Positions 28,923 to 38,562 of a stretch of DNA of 64,000 bases are shown here, in pieces; the stretch's first letter is position 1, and the number at the start of each line of letters is the position of its first letter. The notes below the pieces were generated by a model. It searched no databases, was not told the origin of the DNA, and saw only the letters and a program-made list of their open reading frames with translations. Origin of the DNA: Rossellomorea aquimaris (GTDB taxonomy: Bacteria > Bacillota > Bacilli > Bacillales > Bacillaceae_B); NCBI RefSeq assembly GCF_020172085.1, contig NZ_JAIVAT010000003.1:1674001-1738000 (forward strand). Direction: 5' to 3'. The translations under genes were made by a program, and so were the position numbers.

Positions 28923-29228
28923 CTACATTGGCATTCTCATAATCTCTTGGTAGGCTTCCACTACTTTATTACGTACTTCCATCGTTGTTTGCAGGGTGAT
29001 ACTCGCCTTCTGGGAAGCAATCATCATTTGATGTAGATCGACATTTTCACCCCTGACAAGCTTTTCTGTTAATTGATCCGATTGCACCTGCATCTTATTA
29101 ACTTCATCGATAGAATTCTTTAATAGTTGACTGAAATTACCTGCTCCCTCAGAAGGGGAATTAATTTTTTTTGCAAAGGACGGACTTATAATCCCAGGTG
29201 TTATCGAATTAATTTGTTGAATTGCCAT
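28923..29228 (-). CDS. fliE: Flagellar hook-basal body complex protein FliE
   Basis: Adaptor between the MS ring and the rod. The 101 residues have the conserved C-terminal half DLHQMMIASQKASITLQTTM and VVEAYQEIMRMPM. The ATG at 29228 has GAGAGAGG upstream. It follows flgC by 17 bases, the usual flgB-flgC-fliE order. Confidence 0.97.
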   Translation of the reverse strand: MAIQQINSITPGIISPSFAKKINSPSEGAGNFSQLLKNSIDEVNKMQVQSDQLTEKLVRGENVDLHQMMIASQKASITLQTTMEVRNKVVEAYQEIMRMPM

Positions 29229-29245
29229 AGAATTAAAACCTCTCT

Positions 29246-29707
29246 CTATTTACCAATTTCCAGTGACTTCATTAACATCGCTTTATTTGCATTAAAGACG
29301 GTTACATTGGCTTCATATGACCGTGTCGCTGAGATAAGATCTACCATTTCCCTCAATGGATCGACATTCGGCAGCCTGACATACCCTTCATCATTTGCAT
29401 CGGGATGCTCAGGGTCATAGACCATCTTAAATGGAGTTTGTTCATCTTCTTCAATCCTTGATACCTTCACGCCATTACCGACAGAGTGATTGTCTCTCGT
29501 ATTCATGGCCTGATTTAAAAAAGATGAAAACTGATTTTCCTGCGGTGCCATCACTACTGATTTCCTCTGGTAGGGCTGCCACTCCCCATTCACCATTTTC
29601 CCCCTCGTTGTATCCACGTTGGCCATATTGGAAGAAATAACATCCATTCGTAAACGCTGGGCAGTAAGAGCGGAAGCGGTTGTATTCATACCTGTAAACA
29701 AAGTCAT
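29246..29707 (-). CDS. flgC: Flagellar proximal rod protein FlgC
   Basis: Rod component. The 153 residues carry the rod signature DVISSNMANVDTTRG near the N-terminus and VDLISATRSYEANVT near the C-terminus. GAGGAGG lies nine bases before the ATG at 29707 but only three before the ATG at 29713, which overlaps the flgB stop by four bases. The later start also matches the B. subtilis N-terminus. Confidence 0.96.
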   Translation of the reverse strand: MTLFTGMNTTASALTAQRLRMDVISSNMANVDTTRGKMVNGEWQPYQRKSVVMAPQENQFSSFLNQAMNTRDNHSVGNGVKVSRIEEDEQTPFKMVYDPEHPDANDEGYVRLPNVDPLREMVDLISATRSYEANVTVFNANKAMLMKSLEIGK

Positions 29708-29709
29708 GA

Positions 29710-30099
29710 TCATTTACCTCCTCTTATGACGGATTGCAGACTATTAAATTTACCATTTATCCTATCTGACAGGGCATTAAAGTAAATTTGGTTAGTAGCC
29801 ATTTCTGACATTTCCTGATCGAGGTCCACTCCGTTACCGTTGTGATTATACTGGTAAGTGGATTTCGTCTTCACAGCAGGATGTTGACTGTCTGAATGAA
29901 AGGTAAAGTGGCGTTGATCCGTTCGCTTAGCATCCAGTTGCTGGAGAGACTGATCAAAGACCTTCTTGAACTCTACTTTTTTCGCTTTATAATTCGGTGT
30001 ATCGACATTTGCAATATTTTGAGAAATGACTTTCTGATTTAACGCAGCGTAATTCAGCCCGTTTTCAAGAGTAGTGAACGTATTGGAAAATAGTTTCAC
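29710..30099 (-). CDS. flgB: Flagellar proximal rod protein FlgB
   Basis: First gene of the fla/che operon; rod component. The 129 residues from GTG 30099 start MKLFSNTFTTLENGLNY and contain the rod motif KVISQNIANVDTPNYKAKKV. An upstream in-frame ATG at 30129 lacks a ribosome binding site, whereas AGAGGTG at 30106-30112 is six bases from the GTG. The sigma-A promoter at 30171-30199 gives a leader of about 65 bases. Confidence 0.95.
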   Translation of the reverse strand: MKLFSNTFTTLENGLNYAALNQKVISQNIANVDTPNYKAKKVEFKKVFDQSLQQLDAKRTDQRHFTFHSDSQHPAVKTKSTYQYNHNGNGVDLDQEMSEMATNQIYFNALSDRINGKFNSLQSVIRGGK

Positions 30100-30170
30100 T
30101 TTAGGCACCTCTATCCGTTTTTTTGACATGTTTCAACTATTTTTGACAAATTTAACATACAACAGTATTT

Positions 30171-30199
30171 ATTGTAATGTTTAGCAAGATTAGTGTCTA
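30171..30199 (-). promoter_or_regulatory. Proximal sigma-A promoter of the fla/che operon
   Basis: TAGACA (30194-30199) and TACAAT (30171-30176) are exactly 17 bases apart; each hexamer has one mismatch to consensus. The predicted start is near 30163. The upstream edge abuts the 42-base dyad at 30199-30240, a natural position for an activator or repressor. Confidence 0.65.
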
Positions 30200-30240
30200 T
30201 GAATATTCGGTAAATTTTCCTGAAAGAGGCCGATATTCAT
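30199..30240. promoter_or_regulatory. 42-base imperfect dyad next to the fla/che -35 box
   Basis: ATGAATATTCGG (30199-30210) pairs with CCGATATTCAT (30230-30240) with one bulged base. It touches the -35 hexamer of the fla/che promoter and contains the plus-strand sigma-D-like promoter. A regulator binding both arms would affect both transcripts. Confidence 0.5.
30211..30236 (+). promoter_or_regulatory. Sigma-D-type promoter directed away from fla/che
   Basis: TAAA (30211-30214), 14 bases, then GCCGATAT (30229-30236): a full match to the motility sigma-factor consensus at allowed spacing. It reads rightward, so its transcript would start near 30243, cross the gap and run antisense to the end of codY unless stopped. 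No convincing gene follows on this strand. Confidence 0.5.
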
Positions 30241-30324
30241 CAATTTCGTGACTTTTAATCCACTTTTCATCCTTATATTCCCATGGTTGTTTTTTACACA
30301 TAAATATATTTTTTACCAATTATG

Positions 30325-30393
30325 TTACAGGAACGTTACATAAACCTTTAAATTGAATCTTTCAAATAATAGAAGATCATCCACGGAATACAC
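30325..30393 (-). CDS. Possible short leader ORF upstream of flgB (22 residues)
   Basis: A GTG-started frame encoding MYSVDDLLLFERFNLKVYV and three more residues. AGGAGAGG at 30401-30408 is seven bases upstream, a better ribosome binding site than many genes here have. It lies between the distal and proximal fla/che promoters. No family is recognised and 22 codons can arise by chance, so this is only a candidate leader peptide. Confidence 0.25.
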   Translation of the reverse strand: MYSVDDLLLFERFNLKVYVTFL

Positions 30394-30491
30394 AAGAAAA
30401 CCTCTCCTGGTTTAAAGTGCATGCTTATGCTTGTGATTTGTCTATATCAGTGTCCTGATGTCGAAATTGGTCGTAACATTGTTGTAATTTT

Positions 30492-30519
30492 ATTGTACTA
30501 CCCATACATTAGATGACAA
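30492..30519 (-). promoter_or_regulatory. Distal sigma-A-like promoter upstream of flgB
   Basis: TTGTCA (30514-30519) and TACAAT (30492-30497), 16 bases apart, point toward flgB. Transcripts would start near 30485 and carry a leader of about 385 bases containing the short frame at 30325-30393. Confidence 0.45.
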
Positions 30520-30646
30520 TACCCAAAGACCGATTGCCAGTAGTTCATTCGACTTATTTTCCCTAAACAGTCTGACTTTTCGCTTCATTCATCCCTTATA
30601 TGTTGTTTCCTAGCCAGGTTTTCACTGATTAGATCCCTCTGTTCAC

Positions 30647-30682
30647 AAAAAAAAGCTGCTTCCCAGTAGGGAAACAGCTTTT
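30647..30682 (-). terminator. Rho-independent terminator after codY
   Basis: AAAAGCTG plus CTTCCC (30651-30664) pairs with GGGAA and CAGCTTTT (30669-30682), with a four-base loop and one bulge. Eight T follow on the minus strand. It separates codY from fla/che. In the plus direction only four T follow, so it would be weak there. Confidence 0.9.
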
Positions 30683-30689
30683 GGATTAT

Positions 30690-31469
30690 TTAGTTTGTAC
30701 GCAATTTATCCAATTCAACTAAGAATTTATTGTTTAATACTTTGATGTACGTTCCTTTCATCCCTAGAGAACGCGATTCAATGACACCTGCACTCTCAAG
30801 TTTACGAAGGGCATTAACGATAACTGATCGTGTAATACCGACTCTGTCGGCAATTTTAGAAGCTACGAGTAGTCCTTCGTTTCCATTTAATTCTTCAAAG
30901 ATATGTTCAATCGCTTCAAGTTCACTGTAAGACAATGAGCTGATCGCCATTTGTACAACTGCCTTGCTTCTCGCTTCGACTTCGATCTCCTCGGCTTTTT
31001 CACGAAGGATCTCCATACCTACCACGGTTGCACCATATTCACCAAGGATCAAATCATCATCTTCGAAACTTGCTTCCAGGCGGGCAAGGATCAGCGTTCC
31101 CAATCTTTCTCCCCCACCAATGATTGGAACGATTGTCGTTAAACCATTCTTGAAGAATTCTCTATTTTCTACTGGGAAAGCAGTATATTCACTATTTACA
31201 TCAAGGTTAGGAGAGGTTTCCTGAACATTGAATAGGTTTTGAGTGTACTCCTCAGGAAATTGGCGGTCTGCCAGCATTTGTTTCATACGCTCATTTTCGA
31301 TCTGCTGATTGATGGCATAACCCAACAGTTTACCACGGCGGCTGACAACGAATACATTCGCTTCAATCACCTTACTTAGTGTTTCAGACATTTCTTTGAA
31401 ATTCACCGGTTTACCGGCTGCTTTTTGCAACATGGCATTGATGGTTCTTGTTTTACCTAATAAATTCAT
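30690..31469 (-). CDS. codY: Global transcriptional regulator CodY
   Basis: GTP- and branched-chain-amino-acid-sensing repressor of nutrient uptake, biosynthesis and, in B. subtilis, motility genes. The 259 residues have an N-terminal GAF domain (1-155) and a C-terminal winged helix-turn-helix with the invariant [20 protein letters not shown]. The ATG at 31469 has GTAGGAGG. It ends the xerC-hslV-hslU-codY cluster and directly precedes fla/che, one of its likely targets. Confidence 0.98.
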   Translation of the reverse strand: MNLLGKTRTINAMLQKAAGKPVNFKEMSETLSKVIEANVFVVSRRGKLLGYAINQQIENERMKQMLADRQFPEEYTQNLFNVQETSPNLDVNSEYTAFPVENREFFKNGLTTIVPIIGGGERLGTLILARLEASFEDDDLILGEYGATVVGMEILREKAEEIEVEARSKAVVQMAISSLSYSELEAIEHIFEELNGNEGLLVASKIADRVGITRSVIVNALRKLESAGVIESRSLGMKGTYIKVLNNKFLVELDKLRTN

Positions 31470-31565
31470 TACATTTCCTCCTACTACAACTTAAGTGTAT
31501 CTATTATTTTATTTACTATTATCATTTATCCATCTACCTTTACCCAATTGTGGGTAAGGAAAAAC

Positions 31566-32978
31566 TTATAGAATAAACTGGCTTAGATCTTTATCTTTAG
31601 AAATGGCACCTAATTTATCATCAACATACTGAGGTGTGATTTTCACCTTATCCATGGTGATGTCCGGTGCTTCAAAGGACAGATCTTCAAGGAGTTTTTC
31701 CATAATGGTATGAAGTCTTCTCGCTCCGATATTATCAGTATTTTGATTAACATCATAAGCAATTTCAGCTAGTCTACGAATAGCATCGTCAGAAAATTCA
31801 ATTTGTATACCTTCTGTTTCCATTAAAGCGATATATTGTTTAATGATCGCATTGTCCGGTTCAACTAGAATTCGAACGAAGTCCTCCGTAGAGAGCTTCT
31901 GAAGTTCCACTCGGATCGGAAAACGTCCTTGTAATTCAGGAATAAGATCCGAAGGTTTACTCATGTGAAAGGCGCCTGCCGCTATAAAAAGGACATGATC
32001 TGTCTTCACCGAACCATATTTCGTGACAATGGTAGACCCTTCCACTACAGGGAGGATATCACGCTGAACCCCTTCCCTGGATACATCCGCTGAAGATTGA
32101 CCGGAGCTCTTACTCGCAATTTTGTCAATTTCATCTATGAAAATGATACCGGACTGTTCAGCACGGACGATCGCCTCCTGGGTCACTTCATCCATGTCAA
32201 TGAGCTTTTGGGCTTCCTCATTTGTCAGTACGACCCTTGCTTCCTTCACTTTTAATTTACGCTTTTTCTTCTTCTTTGGCATGAAACTACTTAGGGCATC
32301 CTGCATGTTCATCCCCATTTGTTCCATACCTGAACCTTGGAGCATATCAAACATGGATGCTTGTTGCTCCTCCACTTCAATCGTGATGAATTCTTCTTCC
32401 AATTCACCGTCATCAAGTTTCTTTTCGATTCTTCTTCTTTGCTCTTGTAGTGAAATTTCTTCCTGTTTCTCATCATCTTCTTCTGATGTCTCTTGATTCC
32501 CGTTACCACCGAATATCATTTCAAACGGATTCTTATAAGATGAGGACTTTTTCTTTGATGGAACGACAAGTTCTACTAAGCGACGGTTGGCATTTTCCGC
32601 AGCCCTTTCGCGAACCCCGACCATCTTCTCCTCTTTAACCAGACGAACCGAAGTCTCGACCAAATCCCTGACCATCGATTCAACATCGCGTCCAACATAG
32701 CCTACTTCCGTAAACTTGGTTGCCTCCACCTTCACAAATGGGGCACGGACCAGTTTGGCAATCCTTCTGGCAATCTCTGTTTTACCGACACCTGTGGGAC
32801 CCATCATCAAGATGTTCTTTGGAATCACTTCATCCTTCAATACGTCAGACAAAAGGCTTCGTCTATAGCGATTCCTAAGGGCAACAGCAACGGCTCTCTT
32901 TGCATCTTTCTGCCCTACAATATATTGATCCAGTCTTTCTACAATTTGCCTTGGGGTTAAGTGGACAGTACTCTTCAT
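31566..32978 (-). CDS. hslU: HslU (ClpY) ATPase subunit of the HslVU protease
   Basis: AAA+ unfoldase that feeds HslV. The 470 residues from ATG 32978 contain Walker [14 protein letters not shown], Walker [12 protein letters not shown], an inserted I domain rich in charged residues (about 130-230), and the arginine-rich C-terminal [23 protein letters not shown] at 32990 is in frame but overlaps the AAGGAG ribosome binding site. It lies 65 bases after hslV. Confidence 0.97.
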   Translation of the reverse strand: MKSTVHLTPRQIVERLDQYIVGQKDAKRAVAVALRNRYRRSLLSDVLKDEVIPKNILMMGPTGVGKTEIARRIAKLVRAPFVKVEATKFTEVGYVGRDVESMVRDLVETSVRLVKEEKMVGVRERAAENANRRLVELVVPSKKKSSSYKNPFEMIFGGNGNQETSEEDDEKQEEISLQEQRRRIEKKLDDGELEEEFITIEVEEQQASMFDMLQGSGMEQMGMNMQDALSSFMPKKKKKRKLKVKEARVVLTNEEAQKLIDMDEVTQEAIVRAEQSGIIFIDEIDKIASKSSGQSSADVSREGVQRDILPVVEGSTIVTKYGSVKTDHVLFIAAGAFHMSKPSDLIPELQGRFPIRVELQKLSTEDFVRILVEPDNAIIKQYIALMETEGIQIEFSDDAIRRLAEIAYDVNQNTDNIGARRLHTIMEKLLEDLSFEAPDITMDKVKITPQYVDDKLGAISKDKDLSQFIL

Positions 32979-33043
32979 AAAGTGGCACACTCCTTACTCC
33001 TTATAGTGTGAGAGGATATCATTTCAAATCTGAAGATCCGCGA

Positions 33044-33586
33044 TTAAAGCTCTTCGACGATAATTTGGTTATTCGTATATACACAAATATCTGCAGCAAT
33101 TTGAAGGGATGATTGAGCGATTTCCTTAGCAGATAAATGATCACCGGCATAAAGTTTCAATGCCCTGCCAGCAGATAATGCGTAATTCCCACCAGAACCG
33201 ATGGCCAGAATCCCATCATCCGGCTCAATCACTTCACCCGTTCCGGAAATTAAAAGAAGATGATTTTCATCCATGACGATCAACATCGCTTCAAGCTTTC
33301 TCAGTACCTTATCACTTCGCCACTCTTTTGCAAGCTCGACTGCTGCTCTCTGAAGATTTCCGTTGAACTCCTGAAGCCTTCCCTCAAACATTTCTGATAA
33401 AGTGAATGCATCGGCAACTGAACCCGCAAAACCAGCCAATACTTTCCCATTGAATAATTTCCGTACTTTCCTTGCCGTATGCTTCATGACAACGGAGTTT
33501 CCGAATGTAACCTGTCCGTCGCCTGACATCGCACATTTGCCTTTATGCTGCACGGCGAAAATAGTGGTTGCGTGGAATTGTTCCAT
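33044..33586 (-). CDS. hslV: HslV (ClpQ) peptidase subunit of the HslVU protease
   Basis: Proteasome-like peptidase. The 180 residues from ATG 33586 begin [20 protein letters not shown] and contain GDGQVTFG and [15 protein letters not shown]. subtilis ClpQ begins MSSFHATT and is described as using an N-terminal Ser. Here positions 2-3 are Glu-Gln, so that Ser is absent. If active, the nucleophile would have to be one of the following Thr residues after propeptide removal. TTGGAGG precedes the ATG; the longer frame to 33613 overlaps xerC. Confidence 0.95.
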   Translation of the reverse strand: MEQFHATTIFAVQHKGKCAMSGDGQVTFGNSVVMKHTARKVRKLFNGKVLAGFAGSVADAFTLSEMFEGRLQEFNGNLQRAAVELAKEWRSDKVLRKLEAMLIVMDENHLLLISGTGEVIEPDDGILAIGSGGNYALSAGRALKLYAGDHLSAKEIAQSSLQIAADICVYTNNQIIVEEL

Positions 33587-33605
33587 ATCCTGACCTCCAA
33601 CTCTT

Positions 33606-34505
33606 CTAAGCACGTGGGTGATGTGCTAAATACGTTTTTCTCAACTGATCCTTGGACACATGGGTATATAGCTGAGTTGATGATAGCTGAGCGTGTCCGA
33701 GAAGTTCCTGAACCGTCCTTAAATCGGCACCATTATTCAATAAATGGGTTGCAAAAGTGTGCCGCAGCATATGGGGGTGTATCTTCCCCGTCAAAGATGC
33801 TTTCTCGATAATCTTATTTAAGATCAAACGTACACCCCTTTGGGTTAATGCTCCACCACGATGATTGACCAGCAACTGATTATGGGGATTATCCTTTATC
33901 AACTTTGGCCGGGACTGTGTTATGTATTGTTCTAGTGCATCGTGTGCGTAGCTTCCAAATGGGACATACCTTTCTTTGTTTCCTTTCCCTTTAACCAGGA
34001 CAGTAGATAATCCCATGTCAACGTCACCAAGCTGTATATTCGTGCACTCACTTACTCGGATACCCGTTGCATAAAGAAGTTCGAAGATCGCCCGATTACG
34101 TACTTCCATGGGGGATTCCCCGGCACAGGCATCCAGCAGTGCCTGTATTTCCTCCTCATAAAAAAAGCTAGGTAGTCTCTGTTCTTTTTTTGGGAGATTG
34201 ACAAATGAAAAAGGGTTATCGAGCAGCTGCTTTTCCCGGTTCAAATAACGGTATAAGCTTCTAATACTGGAAACCTTCCTTGAAATGGAAGACCTCTTTA
34301 AACCTTGATCATGCAGCTTAGTTAAAAAAAGTCTCGCATCAGAATACTCGACATCTTTTAATGAACTTAAACCTTGTTCTTTCATAAATACGTAGAACTC
34401 TTCAATATCATGACGATATTGTTCAAATGTATGAACAGAATAATGCTTTTCTATTTGTAAATATTCAGTAAAGGATTGTAGTTGTTCATTTAATTGATTC
34501 TCCAT
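33606..34505 (-). CDS. xerC: Tyrosine recombinase XerC (CodV)
   Basis: Resolves chromosome dimers with XerD at dif. The 299 residues have a SAM-like N-terminal core-binding domain (1-90) and a catalytic domain. The domain shows Arg in YATGIRVSE, the HxLRH box as [14 protein letters not shown], His in LLGHAQLSS and the nucleophile Tyr in TQLYTHVS. The ATG at 34505 has GTGAGGTG; a longer frame to 34541 lacks support. The codV-clpQ-clpY-codY order is typical. Confidence 0.96.
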   Translation of the reverse strand: MENQLNEQLQSFTEYLQIEKHYSVHTFEQYRHDIEEFYVFMKEQGLSSLKDVEYSDARLFLTKLHDQGLKRSSISRKVSSIRSLYRYLNREKQLLDNPFSFVNLPKKEQRLPSFFYEEEIQALLDACAGESPMEVRNRAIFELLYATGIRVSECTNIQLGDVDMGLSTVLVKGKGNKERYVPFGSYAHDALEQYITQSRPKLIKDNPHNQLLVNHRGGALTQRGVRLILNKIIEKASLTGKIHPHMLRHTFATHLLNNGADLRTVQELLGHAQLSSTQLYTHVSKDQLRKTYLAHHPRA

Positions 34506-34566
34506 GTTTAACACCTCACAAGGGCTACTAAATAGTAACACAACCGAACAGCCCTTGCAATGAATT

Positions 34567-35865
34567 TTACACTTTTTTCACAAAGTTCTGAATTGTTTCT
34601 AAAGCCCGGTTTGCGTGTTGTTCATTACGCTCTTTTTTACTTTTGACCTTTTTGGGCAAATCAGGGAAAAGGCCAAAATTGGCATTCATAGGCTGAAAAT
34701 TATTTTTATTCGCCGTCGTTATATATCTGGCCATACTTCCAATTGCCGTATCATATGGAAACACCAAGGGTTCTTGATCCATTGCGAGTTTTGCAGCATT
34801 GATACCTGCGATTAATCCGCTCGCAGCAGATTCCACATACCCTTCCACTCCTGTCATCTGACCTGCAAAGAACAGGTTCTCATGATTTTTCAGCTGATAC
34901 GTATCCTTTAAGACATTAGGTGAATTGATGAAGGTATTTCTGTGCATGACCCCGTAACGTACAATATCAGCATTTTCAAGACCAGGAATTAAACGTAAAA
35001 CATCTTTCTGCGGTCCCCACTTTAAATGAGTTTGGAACCCGACAATATTATAAAGCGTACCTGCTGCATCATCTTGTCTTAATTGTACTACAGCATACGG
35101 ACGTTTTCCTGTTTTAGGATCTTCCAATCCCACTGGCTTTAATGGTCCGAACAACATCGTTTTCTTTCCGCGTGAAGCCATGACCTCAATCGGCATACAG
35201 CCTTCGAAGAAAATTTCTTTCTCGAATTCTTTCAATGGAACCGTCTCTGCAGAAATCAAGGCCTCATAGAAGCGATTGAACTCACTTTCGGTCATCGGGC
35301 AATTTAAGTATGCTGCTTCCCCTTTATCATAACGGGATTTCAAATACACTTTGTCCATATCTATGGAGTCTTTCTCAATGATCGGTGCAGCTGCATCATA
35401 AAAGTATAAGTGCTCTTCCCCTGTCAGCTGTTTAATTTGCCTTGAAAGTTTCTCACTAGTCAAAGGACCGGTAGCTACAATAGTAGTCCCTTCAGGCAAT
35501 TCGGTGACTTCTTCATTGAACACCGTTACGTTCGGGTGGTTTTTCACTTTATCTGTAACCAGCGCAGCAAATTCATGGCGATCGACGGCCAGTGCTCCTC
35601 CAGCCGGGACGGAACAAGCATCAGCTGCAGCCATGATGACCGAATCCAAACATCTCATTTCTTCCTTTAATACCCCTACTGCATTCGTAAGAGTATTGGC
35701 TCTAAGGGAGTTACTGCACACAAGCTCTGCAAATTTATCTGTATGGTGGGCAGGGGTCTTCGTAATGGGTCTCATTTCAAAGAGATTGACTTTGATTCCC
35801 CTCTTTGCAATCTGCCAAGCGGCTTCACTACCTGCTAACCCTGCTCCAATAACATTTACTGTCAT
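34567..35865 (-). CDS. trmFO: tRNA (uracil-5-)-methyltransferase TrmFO (Gid)
   Basis: Folate/FAD-dependent enzyme that methylates U54 in the T loop of tRNA. The 432 residues from ATG 35865 begin with the FAD-binding [17 protein letters not shown]. Cys50 in [11 protein letters not shown] and the Cys in [16 protein letters not shown] match the two conserved catalytic-region cysteines. GTAGGAGG lies upstream of 35865; the frame to 35907 is not supported. Confidence 0.97.
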   Translation of the reverse strand: MTVNVIGAGLAGSEAAWQIAKRGIKVNLFEMRPITKTPAHHTDKFAELVCSNSLRANTLTNAVGVLKEEMRCLDSVIMAAADACSVPAGGALAVDRHEFAALVTDKVKNHPNVTVFNEEVTELPEGTTIVATGPLTSEKLSRQIKQLTGEEHLYFYDAAAPIIEKDSIDMDKVYLKSRYDKGEAAYLNCPMTESEFNRFYEALISAETVPLKEFEKEIFFEGCMPIEVMASRGKKTMLFGPLKPVGLEDPKTGKRPYAVVQLRQDDAAGTLYNIVGFQTHLKWGPQKDVLRLIPGLENADIVRYGVMHRNTFINSPNVLKDTYQLKNHENLFFAGQMTGVEGYVESAASGLIAGINAAKLAMDQEPLVFPYDTAIGSMARYITTANKNNFQPMNANFGLFPDLPKKVKSKKERNEQHANRALETIQNFVKKV

Positions 35866-36187
35866 GATTTGACCTCCTACAGTCCGAACGTTATAACCTG
35901 TCAGCATTGTACCTCAAGGGACAATGTGAAAAAAAGATATATATATTGAAAAACTGTATAGTTTTTACAAAATTAAAGGAAAACACAAAAGGGCTGACCC
36001 AATAGGTAATAGAGAAATCACCTGTTGGGACAGTCCCTCGTTACATTGTATAAGTTCATTGTTCAACAATCAATCTTTTTATTGCTTTTGTTTACAATAT
36101 TCGTTGATTGATCAGCTGTTGGGATTATGGTTCATACCTCCAGCAGGATATAAGGTGTACCGGAACCCTTATATATTCAGTACACCA
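35866..36187. other. 322-base AT-rich gap between topA and trmFO
   Basis: No gene is seen. It holds a hairpin with 7-bp arms (36154-36160 and 36180-36186) starting at the topA stop, the GGGACTG-type hairpin terminator near 35990-36039, an AT-rich dyad AAAAACT-N4-AGTTTTT (35949-35966), and a CATTGT/ACAATG dyad near 35905-35926. I could not assign a clear trmFO promoter. Confidence 0.7.
35985..36040 (-). terminator. GGGACTG-type hairpin terminator (copy C) after topA
   Basis: On the minus strand, AGGGACTGTCCCAACAGGT pairs imperfectly with ACCTATTGGGTCAGCCC, followed by TTTTGTGTTTT. It is about 150 bases downstream of topA. Its ends resemble the hairpins at 19434-19482 and 48743-48793. It probably terminates topA transcripts. 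Confidence 0.6.
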
Positions 36188-38263
36188 CTATTTCTGAGGT
36201 TCTTCTTTATAATCACAATTCGTACATTGAATTTGATTTCCTTTTTTAAGCTTTTTCTCTACGAGGAGTTCAGCACATTTCGGACATTTCCGTTCGATTG
36301 GTTTATCCCATGATAAGAAATCACATTCGGGATACTGATCACAGCCGTAGAAAATTCGTTTCTTCTTACTTTTTCGTTCAATGATGTTTCCTTTTTCACA
36401 TTTAGGACATTTCACACCGATTTCTTTGACGATCGGTTTTGTATTCCGGCAATCCGGGAAATTACTGCAGGCCATGAATTTACCGTATCGCCCCATCTTA
36501 ATGACCATTGGATGTCCACATTCTTCACAATCTTCCCCTGCGGGTTCATCCCGGATTTCAATTTTCTCCATCTCATTCTCGGCTCTTTCCAGGTGTTTTT
36601 CAAAATCTTGATAAAAACGATCGATGATTTTTTTCCACTTTACATTTCCGTCTTCAATATCATCAAGACTCCGTTCCATATTTGCTGTGAACTCTACGTC
36701 AATGATGTCCGGGAAAAATTCTCTTATCAGCTCTAAAACGATTTCCCCGAGCTCCGTTGGGACAAAACGCTTATTATCAAGCGTTACATATCCTCTTCGT
36801 TGGATCGTATCCAGAGTAGGAGCATAAGTGGAAGGTCTGCCGATACCGAGTTCTTCTAAGGTTTTAACCAATCGTGCTTCAGTATACCTTGGTGGAGGCT
36901 GCGTGAAATGCTGATTCGGATCAATGTTTTCACTTTTCACCTTATCGTTTTCTGCTAGCGCTGGAAGGAAATTATCCTTTTCTTCTTTTTGGTCGTCAGA
37001 TCCTTCAACGTATACCTTCATAAAGCCTGGGAATTTCACTTTGGAACCCGTAGCCCTGAACATGACCGAGTTGTTCACAAGATCTACACTCATGGTGTCC
37101 ATGATAGCAGGTGCCATCTCACTTGCCACGAATCGTTCCCAAATCAATTTGTACAGACGATATTGATCCCTTGAAAGAAACTCTTTCACAGATGATGGAT
37201 CCCTTAAGGTACTCGTGGGACGAACAGCTTCATGGGCATCCTGGGCTTTTTGTTGTTTTTTCTCTTTACGCTCAGATTGCTTGATGAAATCCTGACCATA
37301 TTTATTCACGATGTATTCGTTTGCTTCTTTTTGGGCTACTTCAGAAATACGGGTGGAGTCCGTTCTCATATATGTGATAAATCCAACGGTTCCTTGTTTT
37401 CCCATTTCAATCCCTTCGTATAATTGCTGAGCAAGCATCATCGTTTTCTTTGCACGGAAATTCAATTTCCGGGCTGCTTCCTGTTGTAAGGAGGACGTCG
37501 TAAACGGAGGCGCAGGATTTCTCTTTCTTTCCTTCTTTGTGACTTTGTTCACCTCGAAGGATTTACCCTTAACTTTTCCGAGCACATCTTTTACGTCCTC
37601 TTCCGTTTTCAATTCCATCTTTTTACCGTCAATCCCATAAAAGGATGCTTGAAACGTCTCTTTATCTTTTGTAAATTCCGCTTCTATTGACCAGTACTCT
37701 TCAGGAGTAAAGTTTTTGATTTCATTTTCTCTGTCAATGATTAACCTGACGGCAACGGATTGCACACGGCCGGCACTGAGACCCTTTTTCACTTTCTTCC
37801 ATAGTAAGGGGCTGATGTTATAGCCGACTAATCGATCTAAAACCCTTCTTGCTTGTTGCGCATCCACCAAATCCATATTGATTGCCCGTGGATGTTTAAA
37901 CGATTCTTTGATCGCATCCTTCGTGATTTCGTTAAAAACGACTCGACACGCAGAATCAGTATCCATATCCAGGCTGTGTGCAAGGTGCCATGCGATCGCT
38001 TCCCCTTCTCTGTCGGGGTCGGCCGCGAGAAAGATCTTTTTCACTTTTTTTGCAGCGGTTTTCAGTTCTTTCAATACAGGTCCCTTACCCCGTATCGTGA
38101 TATACTTCGGTTCGAATTCATTTTCAACATCGACGCCCATTTGACTCTTAGGCAGGTCAATGACGTGCCCCATTGAGGCCCTCACCTTATACTTTTTCCC
38201 TAAATAACGTTCAATTGTTTTCGCCTTTGCCGGCGATTCCACTATTACTAAATAATCTGCCAT
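36188..38263 (-). CDS. topA: DNA topoisomerase I
   Basis: Type IA enzyme that relaxes negative supercoils. The 691 residues from ATG 38263 start [20 protein letters not shown]. They include the Toprim acidic motif [13 protein letters not shown] and the active-site Tyr in [14 protein letters not shown]. Three C-terminal four-cysteine zinc fingers follow ([24 protein letters not shown]). TTAAGGAGG precedes the ATG; the longer frame to 38335 is not supported. The length equals B. subtilis TopA. Confidence 0.98.
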   Translation of the reverse strand: MADYLVIVESPAKAKTIERYLGKKYKVRASMGHVIDLPKSQMGVDVENEFEPKYITIRGKGPVLKELKTAAKKVKKIFLAADPDREGEAIAWHLAHSLDMDTDSACRVVFNEITKDAIKESFKHPRAINMDLVDAQQARRVLDRLVGYNISPLLWKKVKKGLSAGRVQSVAVRLIIDRENEIKNFTPEEYWSIEAEFTKDKETFQASFYGIDGKKMELKTEEDVKDVLGKVKGKSFEVNKVTKKERKRNPAPPFTTSSLQQEAARKLNFRAKKTMMLAQQLYEGIEMGKQGTVGFITYMRTDSTRISEVAQKEANEYIVNKYGQDFIKQSERKEKKQQKAQDAHEAVRPTSTLRDPSSVKEFLSRDQYRLYKLIWERFVASEMAPAIMDTMSVDLVNNSVMFRATGSKVKFPGFMKVYVEGSDDQKEEKDNFLPALAENDKVKSENIDPNQHFTQPPPRYTEARLVKTLEELGIGRPSTYAPTLDTIQRRGYVTLDNKRFVPTELGEIVLELIREFFPDIIDVEFTANMERSLDDIEDGNVKWKKIIDRFYQDFEKHLERAENEMEKIEIRDEPAGEDCEECGHPMVIKMGRYGKFMACSNFPDCRNTKPIVKEIGVKCPKCEKGNIIERKSKKKRIFYGCDQYPECDFLSWDKPIERKCPKCAELLVEKKLKKGNQIQCTNCDYKEEPQK

Positions 38264-38298
38264 CCAATAAGCCTCCTTAAAGAGGAAAATAATCACTG

Positions 38299-38326
38299 TG
38301 TATAGTACCTTGGAATGTTGATTCAA
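38299..38326 (-). promoter_or_regulatory. Candidate sigma-A promoter of topA
   Basis: TTGAAT (38321-38326) and TATACA (38299-38304) are 16 bases apart and would start transcription near 38292, about 30 bases before topA. Farther upstream in the same 299-base gap lie a cre-like site (38337-38350) and a dyad GTTGCAA-N23-TTGCAAC (38441-38477), with an extended -10-like TGTTATACA inside it. No gene is seen in the gap. Confidence 0.4.
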
Positions 38327-38336
38327 CTCGTACAAA

Positions 38337-38350
38337 CGGAAACGTTTACA
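38337..38350 (-). promoter_or_regulatory. cre-like (CcpA) site upstream of topA
   Basis: Read on the minus strand, TGTAAACGTTTCCG matches the Bacillus cre consensus TGWAARCGYTWNCW at 13 of 14 positions. It lies ten bases upstream of the candidate topA -35 hexamer, a position compatible with CcpA activation or interference. Single cre matches do occur by chance. Confidence 0.4.
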
Positions 38351-38562
38351 CTCACATTCACATAGGTATGAAATTAATTTCAGTGTAGAGAAGTACTGCT
38401 CTTACCTATTTATTTCTCATAAATACAGTTTTTGATACCTGTTGCAAAATGTATAACAGTTTTACCATAATTGCAACCATTTTGTATAAATAACTTATAT
38501 TTATTCGGATATATATGGGTGAAAATCTGTTTTATTAAGAGATTTTTGTCCTATTTTCTAGT

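Larger units (their letters stand above)
30100..30689. other. 590-base gap between codY and flgB: fla/che control region
   Basis: An AT-rich gap holding the codY terminator, two minus-strand sigma-A-like promoters, a plus-strand sigma-D-like promoter inside a 42-base dyad, and one short minus-strand reading frame with a good ribosome binding site; each is listed separately. In B. subtilis the equivalent region binds CodY and DegU-SwrA. I saw no convincing 15-base CodY box here. The best, at 30213-30227, has five mismatches and a two-base centre. Confidence 0.8.

Noticed and set aside
30213..30227. CodY box in the fla/che control region
   Set aside because: AATTTTCCTGAAAGA resembles the AATTTTCWGAAAATT box but has five mismatches and a two-base centre. 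The B. subtilis precedent alone does not justify calling it.
30421..30516. 31-codon plus-strand frame downstream of the sigma-D-like promoter
   Set aside because: It starts with ATG and is hydrophobic, but it has no ribosome binding site and no recognisable family, so it is not called a gene.
31540..31557. TTACCCA/TGGGTAA hairpin after hslU as a terminator
   Set aside because: The stem is only seven bases and no T-run follows, so it probably does not terminate; a candidate codY promoter beside it was also too weak to list.
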